Assembly: GCA_017551725.1 (NCBI GenBank)
Contig: JAFZKY010000048.1
Coordinates: 1-40,864, forward strand
DNA: 40,864 nucleotides
Direction: 5' to 3'
From: Bacteroidales bacterium
GTDB lineage: Bacteria > Bacteroidota > Bacteroidia > Bacteroidales > WCHB1-69
The notes below the pieces were generated by a model that had not been told where the DNA came from, did not search any database, and saw only the letters and a program-made list of their open reading frames with translations. Shown here one piece after another: positions 8,401-18,116 of the stretch. Numbering within the stretch: the first letter of the stretch is position 1; the number at the start of each line of letters is the position of its first letter. Position numbers and translations under genes: made by a program.

Positions 8401-11400
8401 CTGCCTCCATCGGCAGTCTCAGTGCGAGCAGTACCTACCATTGGTCCAACGAAAAGACAACCAACAAGATCACCATTTACGATGCCAACACCTACACGGT
8501 CACCGTCACCGACCCATACGGTTGCCAGGGCACAGCCCTGTATAATCTGACCGTCAACGAGAATCCCAATGCAGTGGTTTCCGGCATCAACCATTTCTGC
8601 GAGGGAGGCCAGACCACCCTCAAGGCCATGCCGGACGGCTGTTCCTATATCTGGAGCCATAATGGCATGAGCGACCAGACCATCACGATAACGTCCAACG
8701 GGACTTACATCGTCACCGTCACCAACGCTGCGGGCTGTCAGAGCACAGCGTCAAAGGTGGTGACCACCGACCCGCTGCCCAACATCCACATCACGGGCAG
8801 CACGGCTATCTGTATGGGTGACAGTGCTGTGCTGATCGTCTCTGGGGCCAACACCTACCGTTGGGACAATGGCAGCACCGCCTCCCGCATCGTGGTCCAC
8901 CCCACTTCGCAGACCACCTACCGGGTGACGGGCACCAACCTCACGCCCTGTTCCAACGAGAGTGCCTTTACTGTGTCGGTGCGGGCACTCCCCACGCCGA
9001 CCATCTCCGGCAACAACGTCATCTGCCAGGGTGAAAATGCCACCTTCATTGCCAACGGCGGCAACACATACCGATGGTCCACAGGCGGGCAGAGCGACCG
9101 CATCACCGTCAGCGAGGCCAACACCTACCGTGTGACAGCCACCGACCAATACGGCTGCAAGGGCACGGTCTCCCGCGAGCTGACCGTCAACGAGCGACCC
9201 AACGTGCTCATTTCCGGCAACGCACATTTCTGCGCCGGACAAAGCAGCACTCTCAAGGCCATGCCAAACAATTGCACCTACCATTGGAATCACAATGAGC
9301 TGACACAGCAAGAGATCTCCATCACTACCGGCGGAACCTACACTGTCACCGTCACCAACAGCTACGGGTGTTCCAACACGATGAGCAAAGAGGTTGTGCT
9401 TGACACCGTACCCGTCCTCCACATCACGGGCAACAGCGCCATCTGTCTCGGCGACAGTGCCGTGTTGACGGTCAGCGGAGCCAATACCTACCGTTGGGAC
9501 AACGGCAGCACCGCTGCCCGCATCGTGGTCTTCCCGACCGTGCAGACCACCTACCGCGTGACGGGAACCAACAACACGCCTTGTTCCAGTGACAACTCTT
9601 TCACGGTCTCCATCCGACAGCTGCCCACGCCCACCATTTCCGGCAATAACAGCATCTGCCAAGGAGAGAGTTCCCAGTTCGTCGCCACTGGCGGCAACAC
9701 CTACCGCTGGTCCACGGGCACACAAAGTGACCGCATCACCGTCAGCGAGGCCAACACCTACAGCGTGACGGCCACCGACCAGTACGGCTGCAAGGGCACC
9801 GCCACCCGCGATCTGACTGTCCATGAGCGTCCTGACGCCATCATCTCGGGCAACACCCATTTCTGCGCCGGGCAGACCGGAACCCTTCGGGCTATGCCGA
9901 ACAATTGCACTTACCGATGGAGCCATGACGAGCAGACACAGCAAAACGTCACCATCTCCACTGGCGGCACCTACAATGTCACCGTGACCAACACCTACGG
10001 ATGTTCCAGCACCGCCTCCAAGGAGGTTGTTCTCGACACCGTGCCCATCCTCAACATCTCCGGCAACACGGCCATCTGTATCGGTGACAGCGCCGTGCTG
10101 ACCGTTTCCGGAGCCAACACCTATCGTTGGGACAATGGCAGCACCGATGCCCGCATCGTGGTCTTCCCGACGACGCAGACCACCTATCGTGTAACGGGCA
10201 CCAACAACACGCCTTGTTCCAACGACAACTCCTTCACCATAACCGTTCGGGAGTTGCCTGTGCCTTCCATCACGGGCAACAACGTTATCTGCCAGGGTGA
10301 CAATGTCGTCTTTATCGCCAACGGCGGCAACACCTACCAATGGTCCACGGGCACGACCGGCGACCGTATCACTGTCAGCGAGGCCAACACCTACCGCGTG
10401 ACGGCCACCGACCAATACGGGTGCAAGGGCTCCGCCAGCCGCGACCTGACCACCCACGAGCGTCCCAACGCTGTGATCTCCGGCGATGCGCATTTCTGTG
10501 CCGGCCAGAGCAGCACGCTCACGGCCATGCCGAACAACTGCACCTATCGTTGGAGCCACAACGACCAGACACAGCAAACGGCGACCATTTCCGCCGGCGG
10601 CAACTACACGGTCACCGTCACCAACAGCTTTGGTTGTTCTAACACAGCGACCAAACAAGTTGTCTTGGACACTCTGCCCGTCCTCAACATCACGGGTACC
10701 TCCACCATCTGTCTCGGCGACACCGCCGTATTGGTTGTTTCCGGGGCTAACACATACCATTGGGACAACGGCAGCACCGATGCCCGCATCATCGTCTTCC
10801 CGACCACGCAGACCACGTACCGCGTGACGGGCACCAACAATACGCCTTGTTCCAACGAGAGCGCCTTCACCGTGTCGGTACGCTCGTTGCCCACCCCGAG
10901 CATCAGCGGCGGCAACGACATCTGCCAGGGTGACAGTTCTGTTTTCATCGCCCTGGGCGGCAGCACCTACCATTGGTCCACGGGGACAATCGGCGACCGC
11001 ATCACAGTGCGCAACTCCGACACCTACACCGTCACAGCCACCGACCAATACGGTTGTAAAGGTACGGCCAGTCGCTCTCTGACCGTGAACCGCACCCCGG
11101 ATGTGCGCATCAACGGATCCTCGCTCTTCTGCCAAGGACGCACCACCACGCTGACCGCCGTGGGCGCCGCCACGTACGAATGGCAGGAGACCGGCGACAT
11201 CACCCAAAGCATCACCGTCAGCCAGCCGGGCACATATACAGTCATCGGCACCAGCGACAAGGGCTGTCGCGCTACTGCCAGCAAGGCCATTGCCACCACC
11301 CAGGTTTCCAATGTCTCCTTCTCCGGCAGCACCTCCTTCTGTCACGGACAGAGCACCACGCTGACGGTCATCGGAGACAACCAATACACTTACGATTGGA

Positions 11401-14400
11401 ATAACGGATTGAGCACCAACGCTATACAGATCACCACTCCGGGTATCTATTCTGTTACCATCACAGATGCCCACAACTGCCAGAAGATTTTGACCACCAC
11501 CATTGTAGAAAACCAGCTGCCCACGCCCATCATTTCCGGAACCTTGGAAATTTGCGAAGGCAACACCACGAAACTAACGGCCTCCGGTGGGCAGACCTAC
11601 CTTTGGGACGGCTATCTTTCCACCCCATCCATTACAGTAAGCAACTCGGGCGCCTACAATGTCACGGTGACCAACATCAACGGATGCTCTGCCTCCACAT
11701 CGGTGGAAGTTACGGTGCATCCCAAGCCGACCATCCAGATCATGAGCAGCCGAGACCACGTGTGCAGCAGCAGCGAGTCCATCACCTTGCGTGCCATCGT
11801 GCCGAACGGCATCTCCTATTTCTGGTCCACGGGACAAGAGACGCAATCCATCACCATAACTCCAGGGACAACAAACACCTACAACGTGTTTGTCTTCGAC
11901 AGTCATGGATGTTCCAACACATCCTCGATGACCATCCAGGTAAGTCCTGAAATCACGCCGTTCATCACCGGTAACACCTCCATCTGCCAGGGTAACAGCA
12001 CCACGCTGATAGCTTCCAGCAACGCCATCACGCCGGAATACCAATGGAGCACCCATCAGGCCAGCAACAATATCACGGTCAACGCACCGGGGACCTACAC
12101 GGTCACCGTCACGGATAATTCCGGATGCACGGGCACGGCCAATGTCACCGTCAACGTCAACGACCTGCCTAATGCCACAATCAGCAGCCGCACTACGATT
12201 TGTCAAGGTGACACCGCCACGTTGAGTGTCCAGACCGACCCGAACTGCTCGGTGGTCTGGCGTTCGGAGACCGGATCCACCGATTTGAGCAACCAGAACA
12301 CCTTGCGCGTGACAGAACCCGGCATCTACATGGCCGTTATCACCAACAGCAACGGATGTTCTGTTGTCCGTTCCACGGAGGTTGTACGAAACCCGAGACC
12401 GCAAGTCAGCATCAACGGCAACACGTTCATTTGTCAGGGCAACAGCACGACGCTTATGGCGGAAGGCGATTCCACGAACGACTACCAATGGGCCACCGCC
12501 CACAACCGCGTTCTGGAGGTTTCCACCCCCGGCACCTACACGGTTACGGCGACCAACAGCTACAATTGCTCCAGCACCGCCTCCGTCCAGGTGACGGTAC
12601 GCGAGCTGCCCACGCCGTCCATCAGCGGCATCTCGACCATCTGTCCCAACACTTCCACTACGTTGACGGCCACTTCTGCCGCCACCTACCGTTGGTCCAC
12701 AGGTGACACGCTGGGCACCATCACAGTCTATCCTGCTGCCGACACCATCTATTCCGTTACTGTAACCGACGAATTCGGATGTTCGGGCAGCACCTCCTAC
12801 CCAGTTCATATCAGTCCGCTGCCCGTTGTATCCATCAGCGGCCAACTGGAATTCTGTTCTGGCAACAGCACCACGCTGACCGTCACGCCGGGCTACACCT
12901 ACCTGTGGTCCACGCAAGCCACGACCAACAGCATCACTGTCTCGGATGCCAACACCTATACCGTCACAGCCTACAACGAGATTGGCTGCCAAAGCACGGC
13001 ATCGGCCACCACGGTGGTGCATGAACTACCTGAACTCAACTTCGGCATGCAGCACGACATCTGCGCTGGAGAATCCTATACCTACGTGCTTCCGGATGAT
13101 TCTACCCTGAGCTATCATTGGTCCAACAATGCCACGGGCAACACCCTGACCGTGCAGACCGCCGGCACCTATTCCGTGACGGTGACCAACCAATACGGGT
13201 GCAGCCGCTCGGCCTCCGACCAGATGATTGTCCACGAACTGCCCATGCCAGCTATCACGGGTGAGACCTCCATTTGCAAGGGCAGCAGCACTATGCTGAC
13301 CGTGTCAGGCGGCACACGCTACCAATGGTCAACAGGTGCCACCACGAACTTCATCCTCGTCACCCCGACCAACAACGCCACCTATTCGGTCACGGCATAC
13401 AACGAATACAACTGCAGCGCCACGGCATACCACAGCATCGCCGTCAAGGTTCTGCCCAGCATCTATTTCTCGGGAGCGACCACCTTCTGCGAAGGTTCCT
13501 CCACCAGCATCACAGCCTCCGGTGGTTCCAACTGCATTTGGAGTACGGGATCGAATAACAACACCATCACTGTAAACACCCCCGGCACCTATTCGGTGAC
13601 GGTCACCAACCTGCAGGGATGCTCGAGTTCCGACACCATCTCGGTCAGTACACGTCCCAACCCCTTCGTTCAGATTTCCGGCTCCAGCCTGATTTGCGAG
13701 GGCAGTTCCGTCACGCTGAACGCCACGGGCGGCAGCACCTACGAATGGAGCACGGGATCCACGAGCAACAGCACTACCGTCATGCCCACCGTCACCACCG
13801 ACTATACCGTGACGGGCTACGACCAGTACGGTTGTTTCTCCACGGCGCACAAGACCGTCAATGTGGAGGCATTGCCTAATATCCACATCAGCGGCGTCAA
13901 TGCCATCTGCTATGGCGACAGTACCACATTCACCGTCTCTGGCGGAGGCCAATACCATTGGAGCACCGGCCAACAAGCTGACCACATCACGGTTGCCAAT
14001 GCCGGCAGCTACACGGTCACGGCCACTTCCACCAACGGATGTTCCTCATCCGAAAGCATCACGCTGACGTTGTATCCCACACCGGTAGCCTCTATCATCG
14101 GTGCCAACACGATCTGCGAGAACACCTCCACCACCCTGACGGCCCAAGGCGGCGACTTCTACCATTGGAACACAGGCAGCACATCACCTTCTATCCTCAT
14201 CTCCAACGGAGGCACCTATACGGTAGAAGTTTCCAATGGCTACGACTGTTCGTCCACAGCCTCCATCACCGTTGCAGACCTCTCCGCCCCGAACCTCTAC
14301 CTGTCGGGTGCGGGCAGCATCTGCGAAGGCAGCGGCACCCATCTGGTTGCCTACGGCAATGCCGCACAATACCAATGGAGCACGGGCGAAGCCGGACAGG

Positions 14401-15197
14401 ACATTACCGTTTCGCCGACAACCTCGACACAGTATTATGTTACAGCCACTGGTTCCAACGGATGCTTGAAAACCGACAGTCTGTACCTCACGGTGAACCC
14501 GACCTATCATGTGGATATTAGCGGCAACATCTGCGAAGGGGCCACCTACACACAGAACGGCTTTGACATACCGGCGCAAAACGAGCCTGGCACCTTCACT
14601 TTTGACCGCCACCTTTCCAGCATCCACGGGTGCGACAGTATCATCACGCTGACGCTCACCGTGAAGCCGTTGCCCGTGGTTCCGGATTCCATCACCGGCA
14701 ACCCGCGCATCACGCATCACGGCAACTACATATACTCCGTGGCTAACACGCAATATGCCAACACCTTCGAATGGCGCGTTTCCAACCTCAACTGGACATT
14801 CAACAGCAACACTACCCTGAACACCATCACGTTGGATGTGTCGCAGAACGGTTCCGGCATCCTTACAGCCAAGGCTATCAACGAGTGCGGCTTCCGTGAA
14901 ACGAGTCTGGAGATCTACTGCAACGTCTCGGTGGACGAGTACACCAATGCCAGCAACATCCTGGTATATCCCGTTCCCACCTACGACCAGCTGAGCATCA
15001 ACCTGGAACAGGCTGCCGACCGCATTGAGCAAATCCAAATGTACGATATGTCGGGCCGACTGCTCCAGAGCGTGCCGGTGACGGAAAGCATCATGCGCAT
15101 CAACTGCGGGCAGTATGCCGCCGGACAATACCTCATCCGATTCGTCAATACAGACGGACAGACGATAGATACCCGGAAAATCATCATCCGAAAATAA
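5427..15197 (+). CDS. Giant repeat-rich surface protein with T9SS C-terminal sorting domain
   Basis: This 3256-residue protein has an N-terminal signal peptide (residues 1-28, hydrophobic core, SAQ cleavage). Residues about 30-618 hold about eleven repeats of 50-60 residues built around C-x-x-x-L/F-P-Y and GCDS motifs. Residues about 621-3026 hold 34 Ig/PKD-like repeats of about 71 residues, with the pattern ISG-x3-IC-x-G ... YxWSTG ... TYxVTxTD-x-x-GC ... LPTP. One more CDS-type repeat follows (about 3027-3082), then a linker. Residues about 3177-3256 form a type A T9SS sorting domain (NILVYPVP, MYDMSGRLL, GQYAAGQYLIRF). Each Ig-like repeat carries a conserved Cys pair, probably a disulfide. 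The protein is expected to cross the outer membrane by type IX secretion and be anchored at the surface, as an adhesin or matrix protein. No enzyme domain is visible. The ligand is unknown. Confidence 0.93.
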   Translation: MRQKVLFRFLFACLLMIASAPFFTLSAQTDTIPTQTVRDTICDNELTTYTFLGQTFTQGGIYDFPVMAQDSTDSVIIHLDLWVWATRLDTILLSGCTSEFPIQYAGTVTFHGETETTLSFSADTNGCPIYTHFQVTAYPTYNDTVPVHICENELPYIFGEDTLTTPGIYTHSGSTEFGCDSIYTIDLSIHPVYDVADTLTDTICSFYLPYPYGDSLFYETGVYDFDLHSAYGCDSAHIHLDLTVLETHTDTLEYFVCNNNFPFELDSVNHYDEAGTYYIKHEDTLQCHDITVIILNSLPSHDDTVTVDLCDVELPYAFADSLFTETTVYTHFDTTLLGCDSNTTLVLNVHKTYTEVDTVEIQTCRADLPTLVRDTLLSEEGVYTFHAESEFGCDSITDIIRFTILEHPADTLELILCSNQFPYEYKDTLIDSAGTYLLRIPADSLGCDTFRLLTLHEVPIYHDTLLAVTCANEPYIIGDSVFTVPGTYDVPMYSEYGCDSLITVVLEHNPVYHSETFEVAICVTDLPYVYGDSSFYTEGYHEIPYQTIHGCDSIIAINLTINPIIYNSDTLYHEICRNELPFTAFGRALTAEGTYTYVTSSQVTGCDSVFYYHLTVHDNPVVTIEGDSHLCEGSSTMLTVTPAMTAYLWNNGFSSQLMEIHQPGNYSVTVTDHNGCQSSAQKTVAAASLPNIQISGNQAICYGDSAVLTVSGGSSYRWESGSTNNRIVVYPTATTTYRVTGTDATPCSNESQFTVTVRTLPTPSISGNNVICQDESTVFTASNSQAYRWSTGATASHITVQQAGVYAVTVTDAYGCKGSTQRELTVNAKPEARISGASHFCSGESSTLKAEPTAATYLWSYNDLSDQTITITEGGVYKVTVTNVHGCSNIATKTITIDTLPRIVITGDQIICKGESAVLTVSGADNYIWDNGSSDNQITVYPTENTTYRVTGTNSTSCSNKNSFAVSVKPLPTPTITSNKSAICRGDSAVLTASIGSLSASSTYHWSNEKTTNKITIYDANTYTVTVTDPYGCQGTALYNLTVNENPNAVVSGINHFCEGGQTTLKAMPDGCSYIWSHNGMSDQTITITSNGTYIVTVTNAAGCQSTASKVVTTDPLPNIHITGSTAICMGDSAVLIVSGANTYRWDNGSTASRIVVHPTSQTTYRVTGTNLTPCSNESAFTVSVRALPTPTISGNNVICQGENATFIANGGNTYRWSTGGQSDRITVSEANTYRVTATDQYGCKGTVSRELTVNERPNVLISGNAHFCAGQSSTLKAMPNNCTYHWNHNELTQQEISITTGGTYTVTVTNSYGCSNTMSKEVVLDTVPVLHITGNSAICLGDSAVLTVSGANTYRWDNGSTAARIVVFPTVQTTYRVTGTNNTPCSSDNSFTVSIRQLPTPTISGNNSICQGESSQFVATGGNTYRWSTGTQSDRITVSEANTYSVTATDQYGCKGTATRDLTVHERPDAIISGNTHFCAGQTGTLRAMPNNCTYRWSHDEQTQQNVTISTGGTYNVTVTNTYGCSSTASKEVVLDTVPILNISGNTAICIGDSAVLTVSGANTYRWDNGSTDARIVVFPTTQTTYRVTGTNNTPCSNDNSFTITVRELPVPSITGNNVICQGDNVVFIANGGNTYQWSTGTTGDRITVSEANTYRVTATDQYGCKGSASRDLTTHERPNAVISGDAHFCAGQSSTLTAMPNNCTYRWSHNDQTQQTATISAGGNYTVTVTNSFGCSNTATKQVVLDTLPVLNITGTSTICLGDTAVLVVSGANTYHWDNGSTDARIIVFPTTQTTYRVTGTNNTPCSNESAFTVSVRSLPTPSISGGNDICQGDSSVFIALGGSTYHWSTGTIGDRITVRNSDTYTVTATDQYGCKGTASRSLTVNRTPDVRINGSSLFCQGRTTTLTAVGAATYEWQETGDITQSITVSQPGTYTVIGTSDKGCRATASKAIATTQVSNVSFSGSTSFCHGQSTTLTVIGDNQYTYDWNNGLSTNAIQITTPGIYSVTITDAHNCQKILTTTIVENQLPTPIISGTLEICEGNTTKLTASGGQTYLWDGYLSTPSITVSNSGAYNVTVTNINGCSASTSVEVTVHPKPTIQIMSSRDHVCSSSESITLRAIVPNGISYFWSTGQETQSITITPGTTNTYNVFVFDSHGCSNTSSMTIQVSPEITPFITGNTSICQGNSTTLIASSNAITPEYQWSTHQASNNITVNAPGTYTVTVTDNSGCTGTANVTVNVNDLPNATISSRTTICQGDTATLSVQTDPNCSVVWRSETGSTDLSNQNTLRVTEPGIYMAVITNSNGCSVVRSTEVVRNPRPQVSINGNTFICQGNSTTLMAEGDSTNDYQWATAHNRVLEVSTPGTYTVTATNSYNCSSTASVQVTVRELPTPSISGISTICPNTSTTLTATSAATYRWSTGDTLGTITVYPAADTIYSVTVTDEFGCSGSTSYPVHISPLPVVSISGQLEFCSGNSTTLTVTPGYTYLWSTQATTNSITVSDANTYTVTAYNEIGCQSTASATTVVHELPELNFGMQHDICAGESYTYVLPDDSTLSYHWSNNATGNTLTVQTAGTYSVTVTNQYGCSRSASDQMIVHELPMPAITGETSICKGSSTMLTVSGGTRYQWSTGATTNFILVTPTNNATYSVTAYNEYNCSATAYHSIAVKVLPSIYFSGATTFCEGSSTSITASGGSNCIWSTGSNNNTITVNTPGTYSVTVTNLQGCSSSDTISVSTRPNPFVQISGSSLICEGSSVTLNATGGSTYEWSTGSTSNSTTVMPTVTTDYTVTGYDQYGCFSTAHKTVNVEALPNIHISGVNAICYGDSTTFTVSGGGQYHWSTGQQADHITVANAGSYTVTATSTNGCSSSESITLTLYPTPVASIIGANTICENTSTTLTAQGGDFYHWNTGSTSPSILISNGGTYTVEVSNGYDCSSTASITVADLSAPNLYLSGAGSICEGSGTHLVAYGNAAQYQWSTGEAGQDITVSPTTSTQYYVTATGSNGCLKTDSLYLTVNPTYHVDISGNICEGATYTQNGFDIPAQNEPGTFTFDRHLSSIHGCDSIITLTLTVKPLPVVPDSITGNPRITHHGNYIYSVANTQYANTFEWRVSNLNWTFNSNTTLNTITLDVSQNGSGILTAKAINECGFRETSLEIYCNVSVDEYTNASNILVYPVPTYDQLSINLEQAADRIEQIQMYDMSGRLLQSVPVTESIMRINCGQYAAGQYLIRFVNTDGQTIDTRKIIIRK
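5514..7286 (+). repeat. CDS-type repeat array, about eleven copies (coding)
   Basis: Inside the giant protein, about eleven diverged repeats of roughly 165 bp each carry an early Cys followed by acidic and aromatic residues (ICENELPY, ICSFYLPY, LCDVELPY, ICVTDLPY) and a later GCDS followed by a hydrophobic strand. The same family makes up the second T9SS protein at 38992-40864. A single further copy lies at 14505-14670, after the Ig-like array. Confidence 0.85.
7287..14504 (+). repeat. 34 tandem Ig-like repeats of about 212 bp (coding)
   Basis: I counted 34 consecutive modules by eye, from the one beginning VTIEGDSHLC to the one ending YLTVNPT. The mean length is 212 bp (71 residues). Each has an IC-x-G motif near its start, a W in the middle (YxWSTG or variants) and a GC motif near its end, often followed by a proline-rich linker such as LPTP or LPN. 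Modules 2-18 follow a strict three-type order; modules 19-34 are more diverged and lack it. Confidence 0.9.
7497..11102 (+). repeat. 633-bp higher-order repeat of three Ig-like modules (coding)
   Basis: Modules 2-18 repeat in the order A-B-C. Type A has GDSAVLTVSG, RIVV and TTYRVTGTN with PCSN. Type B has NNVICQG, RITVSEANTY and TDQYGCKG. Type C has HFCAGQ, MPNNCTY and VTVTNSYGCS. The A modules begin at 7497, 8130, 8781, 9414, 10047 and 10680. The spacing is 633 bp except once (651 bp, due to a small insertion in one B module). There are five full triplets plus a final A and B. The three units starting at 8781, 9414 and 10047 are the most alike at the DNA level, which points to recent unequal exchange or gene conversion. 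Confidence 0.9.
14955..15194 (+). other. Type IX secretion C-terminal sorting domain of the giant protein
   Basis: The last 80 residues show the type A T9SS CTD layout: a YPVP motif in the first strand, then MYDMSGRLL, then GQYAAGQYLIRF and a final basic KIIIRK. In this family the CTD directs passage through the outer membrane and is cut off by a sortase such as PorU. The second repeat protein ends in the same way (38728-38952 on the minus strand). Confidence 0.9.
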
Positions 15198-15225
15198 CAC
15201 TGATTCTTTTATCTATAACAACAAT

Positions 15226-15233
15226 CATTTTTG
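15226..15233 (+). promoter_or_regulatory. Possible weak -7 box for the leuS operon
   Basis: CATTTTTG at 15226-15233 differs from TAnnTTTG only in its first base. It lies in the 57-bp gap after the giant gene, 22 bp before the leuS ATG, in the same position as other boxes in this window. No clear -33 element and no terminator hairpin for the upstream gene are visible. Confidence 0.35.
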
Positions 15234-15254
15234 CGACATTAACTCACAATCATA

Positions 15255-18092
15255 ATGGAATACAACTTTCGTGAAATCGAGGCCAAATGGCAGAAAATCT
15301 GGAAAGAGTCCAAGATTTACAAAACTGAAATCGACAACAACAAGCCCAAATACTATGTTCTGGACATGTTCCCCTACCCTTCCGGCGCCGGCTTACATGT
15401 GGGGCATCCGTTAGGATACATCGCATCCGACATCTACTCGCGTTACAAACGGCAGAAGGGGTTCAACGTGCTGCATCCGATGGGCTATGACGCTTTCGGT
15501 CTGCCAGCCGAGCAGTATGCCATCCAAACCGGACAGCATCCGGCGGTCACCACGGAGAACAACGTGAAACGCTACCGCGAACAATTAGACAAAATCGGCT
15601 TCTCCTACGACTGGGACCGCGAGTTCAAGACCTGCAACCCCGACTACTACAAATGGACGCAATGGACCTTCATCCAGCTTTTCAACTCCTACTACTGCAA
15701 CCAGGCGAACCAGGCACGCCCCATCGACGAGCTGATCGAAGCCTTCAACGCTTCCGGGACGGATGGCCTGGACGTGGCACAGACCAACCCGCTCACCTTC
15801 ACCGCCGACGAGTGGAAGAAGATGAACGAGCAGGAGCAGCAACAGGTGCTGATGAACTACCGGTTGGCCTATCTGGCCGACACGTGGGTAAACTGGTGTG
15901 CTGGTCTGGGCACCGTGTTGGCCAACGACGAGGTGGTGAACGGCCTTTCCGTGCGTGGCGGATTCCCCGTGGAGCGCAAGCTGATGAAACAGTGGATCCT
16001 GCGCGTGTCGGCCTATGCCGAGCGACTGCTGCAAGGACTGGAGAAGGTGGAATGGACCGATTCTCTGAAAGAGATCCAACGCAACTGGATCGGGCGCAGC
16101 GAGGGTGCCGCCGTATGGTTCCCGCTGGCCTCCAACGAACAATATGATTGGAAACGTTTATACATGGGTGGCAATTACGACGGCCTGCAAAACGAGGTCT
16201 CGTTCGAGATTTTCACCACCCGTCCCGACACCATCTTCGGTGTGACCTTCATGGTTCTTTGTCCGGAGCATGAGATGATTGAGCATATCACCACGCCCGA
16301 GCACAAGGCGGAGGTGGAGGCCTACGTGACGTGGGCCAAGAACCGTTCCGAACGTGATCGTCAGGCGGAAGTCAAGAAGGTGAGCGGCGTGTTCACGGGC
16401 GCGTATGCCATCAACCCCATCACCGAGGAGCACATCCCCATCTGGGTCAGCGACTACGTGCTGGCCGACTACGGCACGGGCGCCATCATGGCCGTGCCCG
16501 CGCATGACAGCCGCGACTTCGCCTTCGCACGCCACTTCAACCTGCCCATCCGTCAGGTGGTGGCACCCAACCCCAACGACTACAGCGACACCGACACGTG
16601 GGAGGAGAGCATGGACAGCAAGACCGGCTATCTCGTGAACAGCGGTTTCATCAACGGCATGACCGTGAAAGAGGGCGGCAAGGCTGTCATCGACAAGGTC
16701 ATCGAGATGGGCATCGGCTACGGCACGGTCAACTACCGCCTGCGCGACGCCATCTTCAGCCGCCAGCGCTACTGGGGCGAGCCGTTCCCCATATATTATA
16801 AAGATGGTATGCCCTACACGATTCCCGTTGAGGAGCTGCCGGTCGAGCTTCCCGAAATCGACGAGTTCAAGCCCACCGAGACCGGCGAGCCGCCCTTGGC
16901 CCGCGCCAAGAACTGGACCTACAACGGATATCCCAAAGAGTACAACACCATGCCCGGCTTTGCAGGCTCCAGCGGCTACTATCTGCGCTACATGGACCCG
17001 CATAACGACAAGGAGTATTTCTCCAAGGAAGCCAACGAGTATTGGCGCAACGTGGACCTCTACGTGGGCGGGGCCGAGCACGCCACCGGCCACCTCATCT
17101 ACTCCCGTTTCTGGAACAAATTCCTCTTCGACATCGGCTTGAGCTGCGAAGAGGAACCCTTCAAGAAGCTCATCAATCAAGGCATGATTCAGGGGCGTTC
17201 CAATTTCGTGTATCGTATTGTGGGCACCAACAAATATGTCTCCAACGGATTGAAGAAAGAGTACGAGGTCACGCCCATCCATGTGGACGTGAACATCGTG
17301 AAGAACGACGTTTTAGACATCGAAGCTTTCAAGAACTGGATGCCCGACTTTGCCGATGCGGAGTTTATTCTGGAAAACGGCCAGTATATCTGCGGCTGGG
17401 AGGTTGAGAAGATGTCGAAATCCAAGTACAACGTCCAGAACCCGGACGACCTGGTGGAGAAATACGGAGCCGACACGCTGCGTATGTACGAAATGTTCCT
17501 CGGCCCCATCGAGATGGCCAAGCCTTGGGACACCAACGGCATCGAGGGTGTTTTCCGTTTCATCAAGAAATTCTGGAAACTCTTCTTCAACCGCGACAAC
17601 GAGTGGTGCGTCACCGACGACGAGCCCACGCGGGCCGAGTACAAGTCGCTGCACAAGACCATCAAGAAGATCGAGGAGGATAACGAGAAGTTCTCCTTCA
17701 ACACGGCCATCAGCGCCTTCATGATTTGCACCAACGAGTTGACGGACGCCAAATGCAGCAAGCGCAAGATCCTTGAGCCGCTGTGCATCCTTCTGTCGGC
17801 CTACGCGCCGCACATCACCGAAGAGCTCTGGTCGCTGTTAGGGCACACCGACTCCATTGTCGCTGCCAGCTTCCCGACGTACGACGCATCCTACATGGAA
17901 GAAACCGACTTCACCTACCCGGTCTCTTTCAACGGCAAGATGAGGGTGAAGCTCAGTTTCCCCATCGCCTACACGCAGAAGGAAATCGAGCCCATCCTGC
18001 TGGCCAACGCCGACGTGCAACGCTGGCTGGACGGCAAGACACCCAAGAAAATCATCATCGTACCCAAGCGCATCATCAACATCGTCCTGTAA
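15255..18092 (+). CDS. leuS: Leucyl-tRNA synthetase
   Basis: This 945-residue class I aminoacyl-tRNA synthetase charges tRNA(Leu). The HIGH-type signature HVGH is at 48-51 and KMSKS at 719-723, both in the Rossmann catalytic core. The CP1 editing domain lies between them, with TTRPDTIFG near residue 320 and a conserved HDSRDFAFA segment near residue 416. An anticodon-binding helical domain follows KMSKS, and the end ([15 protein letters not shown]) matches the family. The length is slightly above the usual 860-880, as in other Bacteroidales. It heads a co-directional group with short gaps (24, 5 and 14 bp) to the next three genes. Confidence 0.98.
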   Translation: MEYNFREIEAKWQKIWKESKIYKTEIDNNKPKYYVLDMFPYPSGAGLHVGHPLGYIASDIYSRYKRQKGFNVLHPMGYDAFGLPAEQYAIQTGQHPAVTTENNVKRYREQLDKIGFSYDWDREFKTCNPDYYKWTQWTFIQLFNSYYCNQANQARPIDELIEAFNASGTDGLDVAQTNPLTFTADEWKKMNEQEQQQVLMNYRLAYLADTWVNWCAGLGTVLANDEVVNGLSVRGGFPVERKLMKQWILRVSAYAERLLQGLEKVEWTDSLKEIQRNWIGRSEGAAVWFPLASNEQYDWKRLYMGGNYDGLQNEVSFEIFTTRPDTIFGVTFMVLCPEHEMIEHITTPEHKAEVEAYVTWAKNRSERDRQAEVKKVSGVFTGAYAINPITEEHIPIWVSDYVLADYGTGAIMAVPAHDSRDFAFARHFNLPIRQVVAPNPNDYSDTDTWEESMDSKTGYLVNSGFINGMTVKEGGKAVIDKVIEMGIGYGTVNYRLRDAIFSRQRYWGEPFPIYYKDGMPYTIPVEELPVELPEIDEFKPTETGEPPLARAKNWTYNGYPKEYNTMPGFAGSSGYYLRYMDPHNDKEYFSKEANEYWRNVDLYVGGAEHATGHLIYSRFWNKFLFDIGLSCEEEPFKKLINQGMIQGRSNFVYRIVGTNKYVSNGLKKEYEVTPIHVDVNIVKNDVLDIEAFKNWMPDFADAEFILENGQYICGWEVEKMSKSKYNVQNPDDLVEKYGADTLRMYEMFLGPIEMAKPWDTNGIEGVFRFIKKFWKLFFNRDNEWCVTDDEPTRAEYKSLHKTIKKIEEDNEKFSFNTAISAFMICTNELTDAKCSKRKILEPLCILLSAYAPHITEELWSLLGHTDSIVAASFPTYDASYMEETDFTYPVSFNGKMRVKLSFPIAYTQKEIEPILLANADVQRWLDGKTPKKIIIVPKRIINIVL

Positions 18093-18116
18093 CGATATTC
18101 CACAGCACACCATCGC

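Noticed and set aside
8751-11474. A 907-codon open frame on the minus strand opposite the repeat array
   Set aside because: It is a shadow of the repeats: a stop-free antisense frame in one module stays open in each copy. The plus-strand frame has the signal peptide, module motifs and sorting domain.
11574-13022. A 482-codon minus-strand open frame in the giant gene
   Set aside because: Same cause as above. The translation is Gly-, Val- and Asp-rich low-complexity sequence without family motifs.
16158-17282. A 374-codon minus-strand open frame opposite leuS
   Set aside because: leuS is unambiguous on the plus strand. The antisense translation has no recognisable domain or plausible start context.
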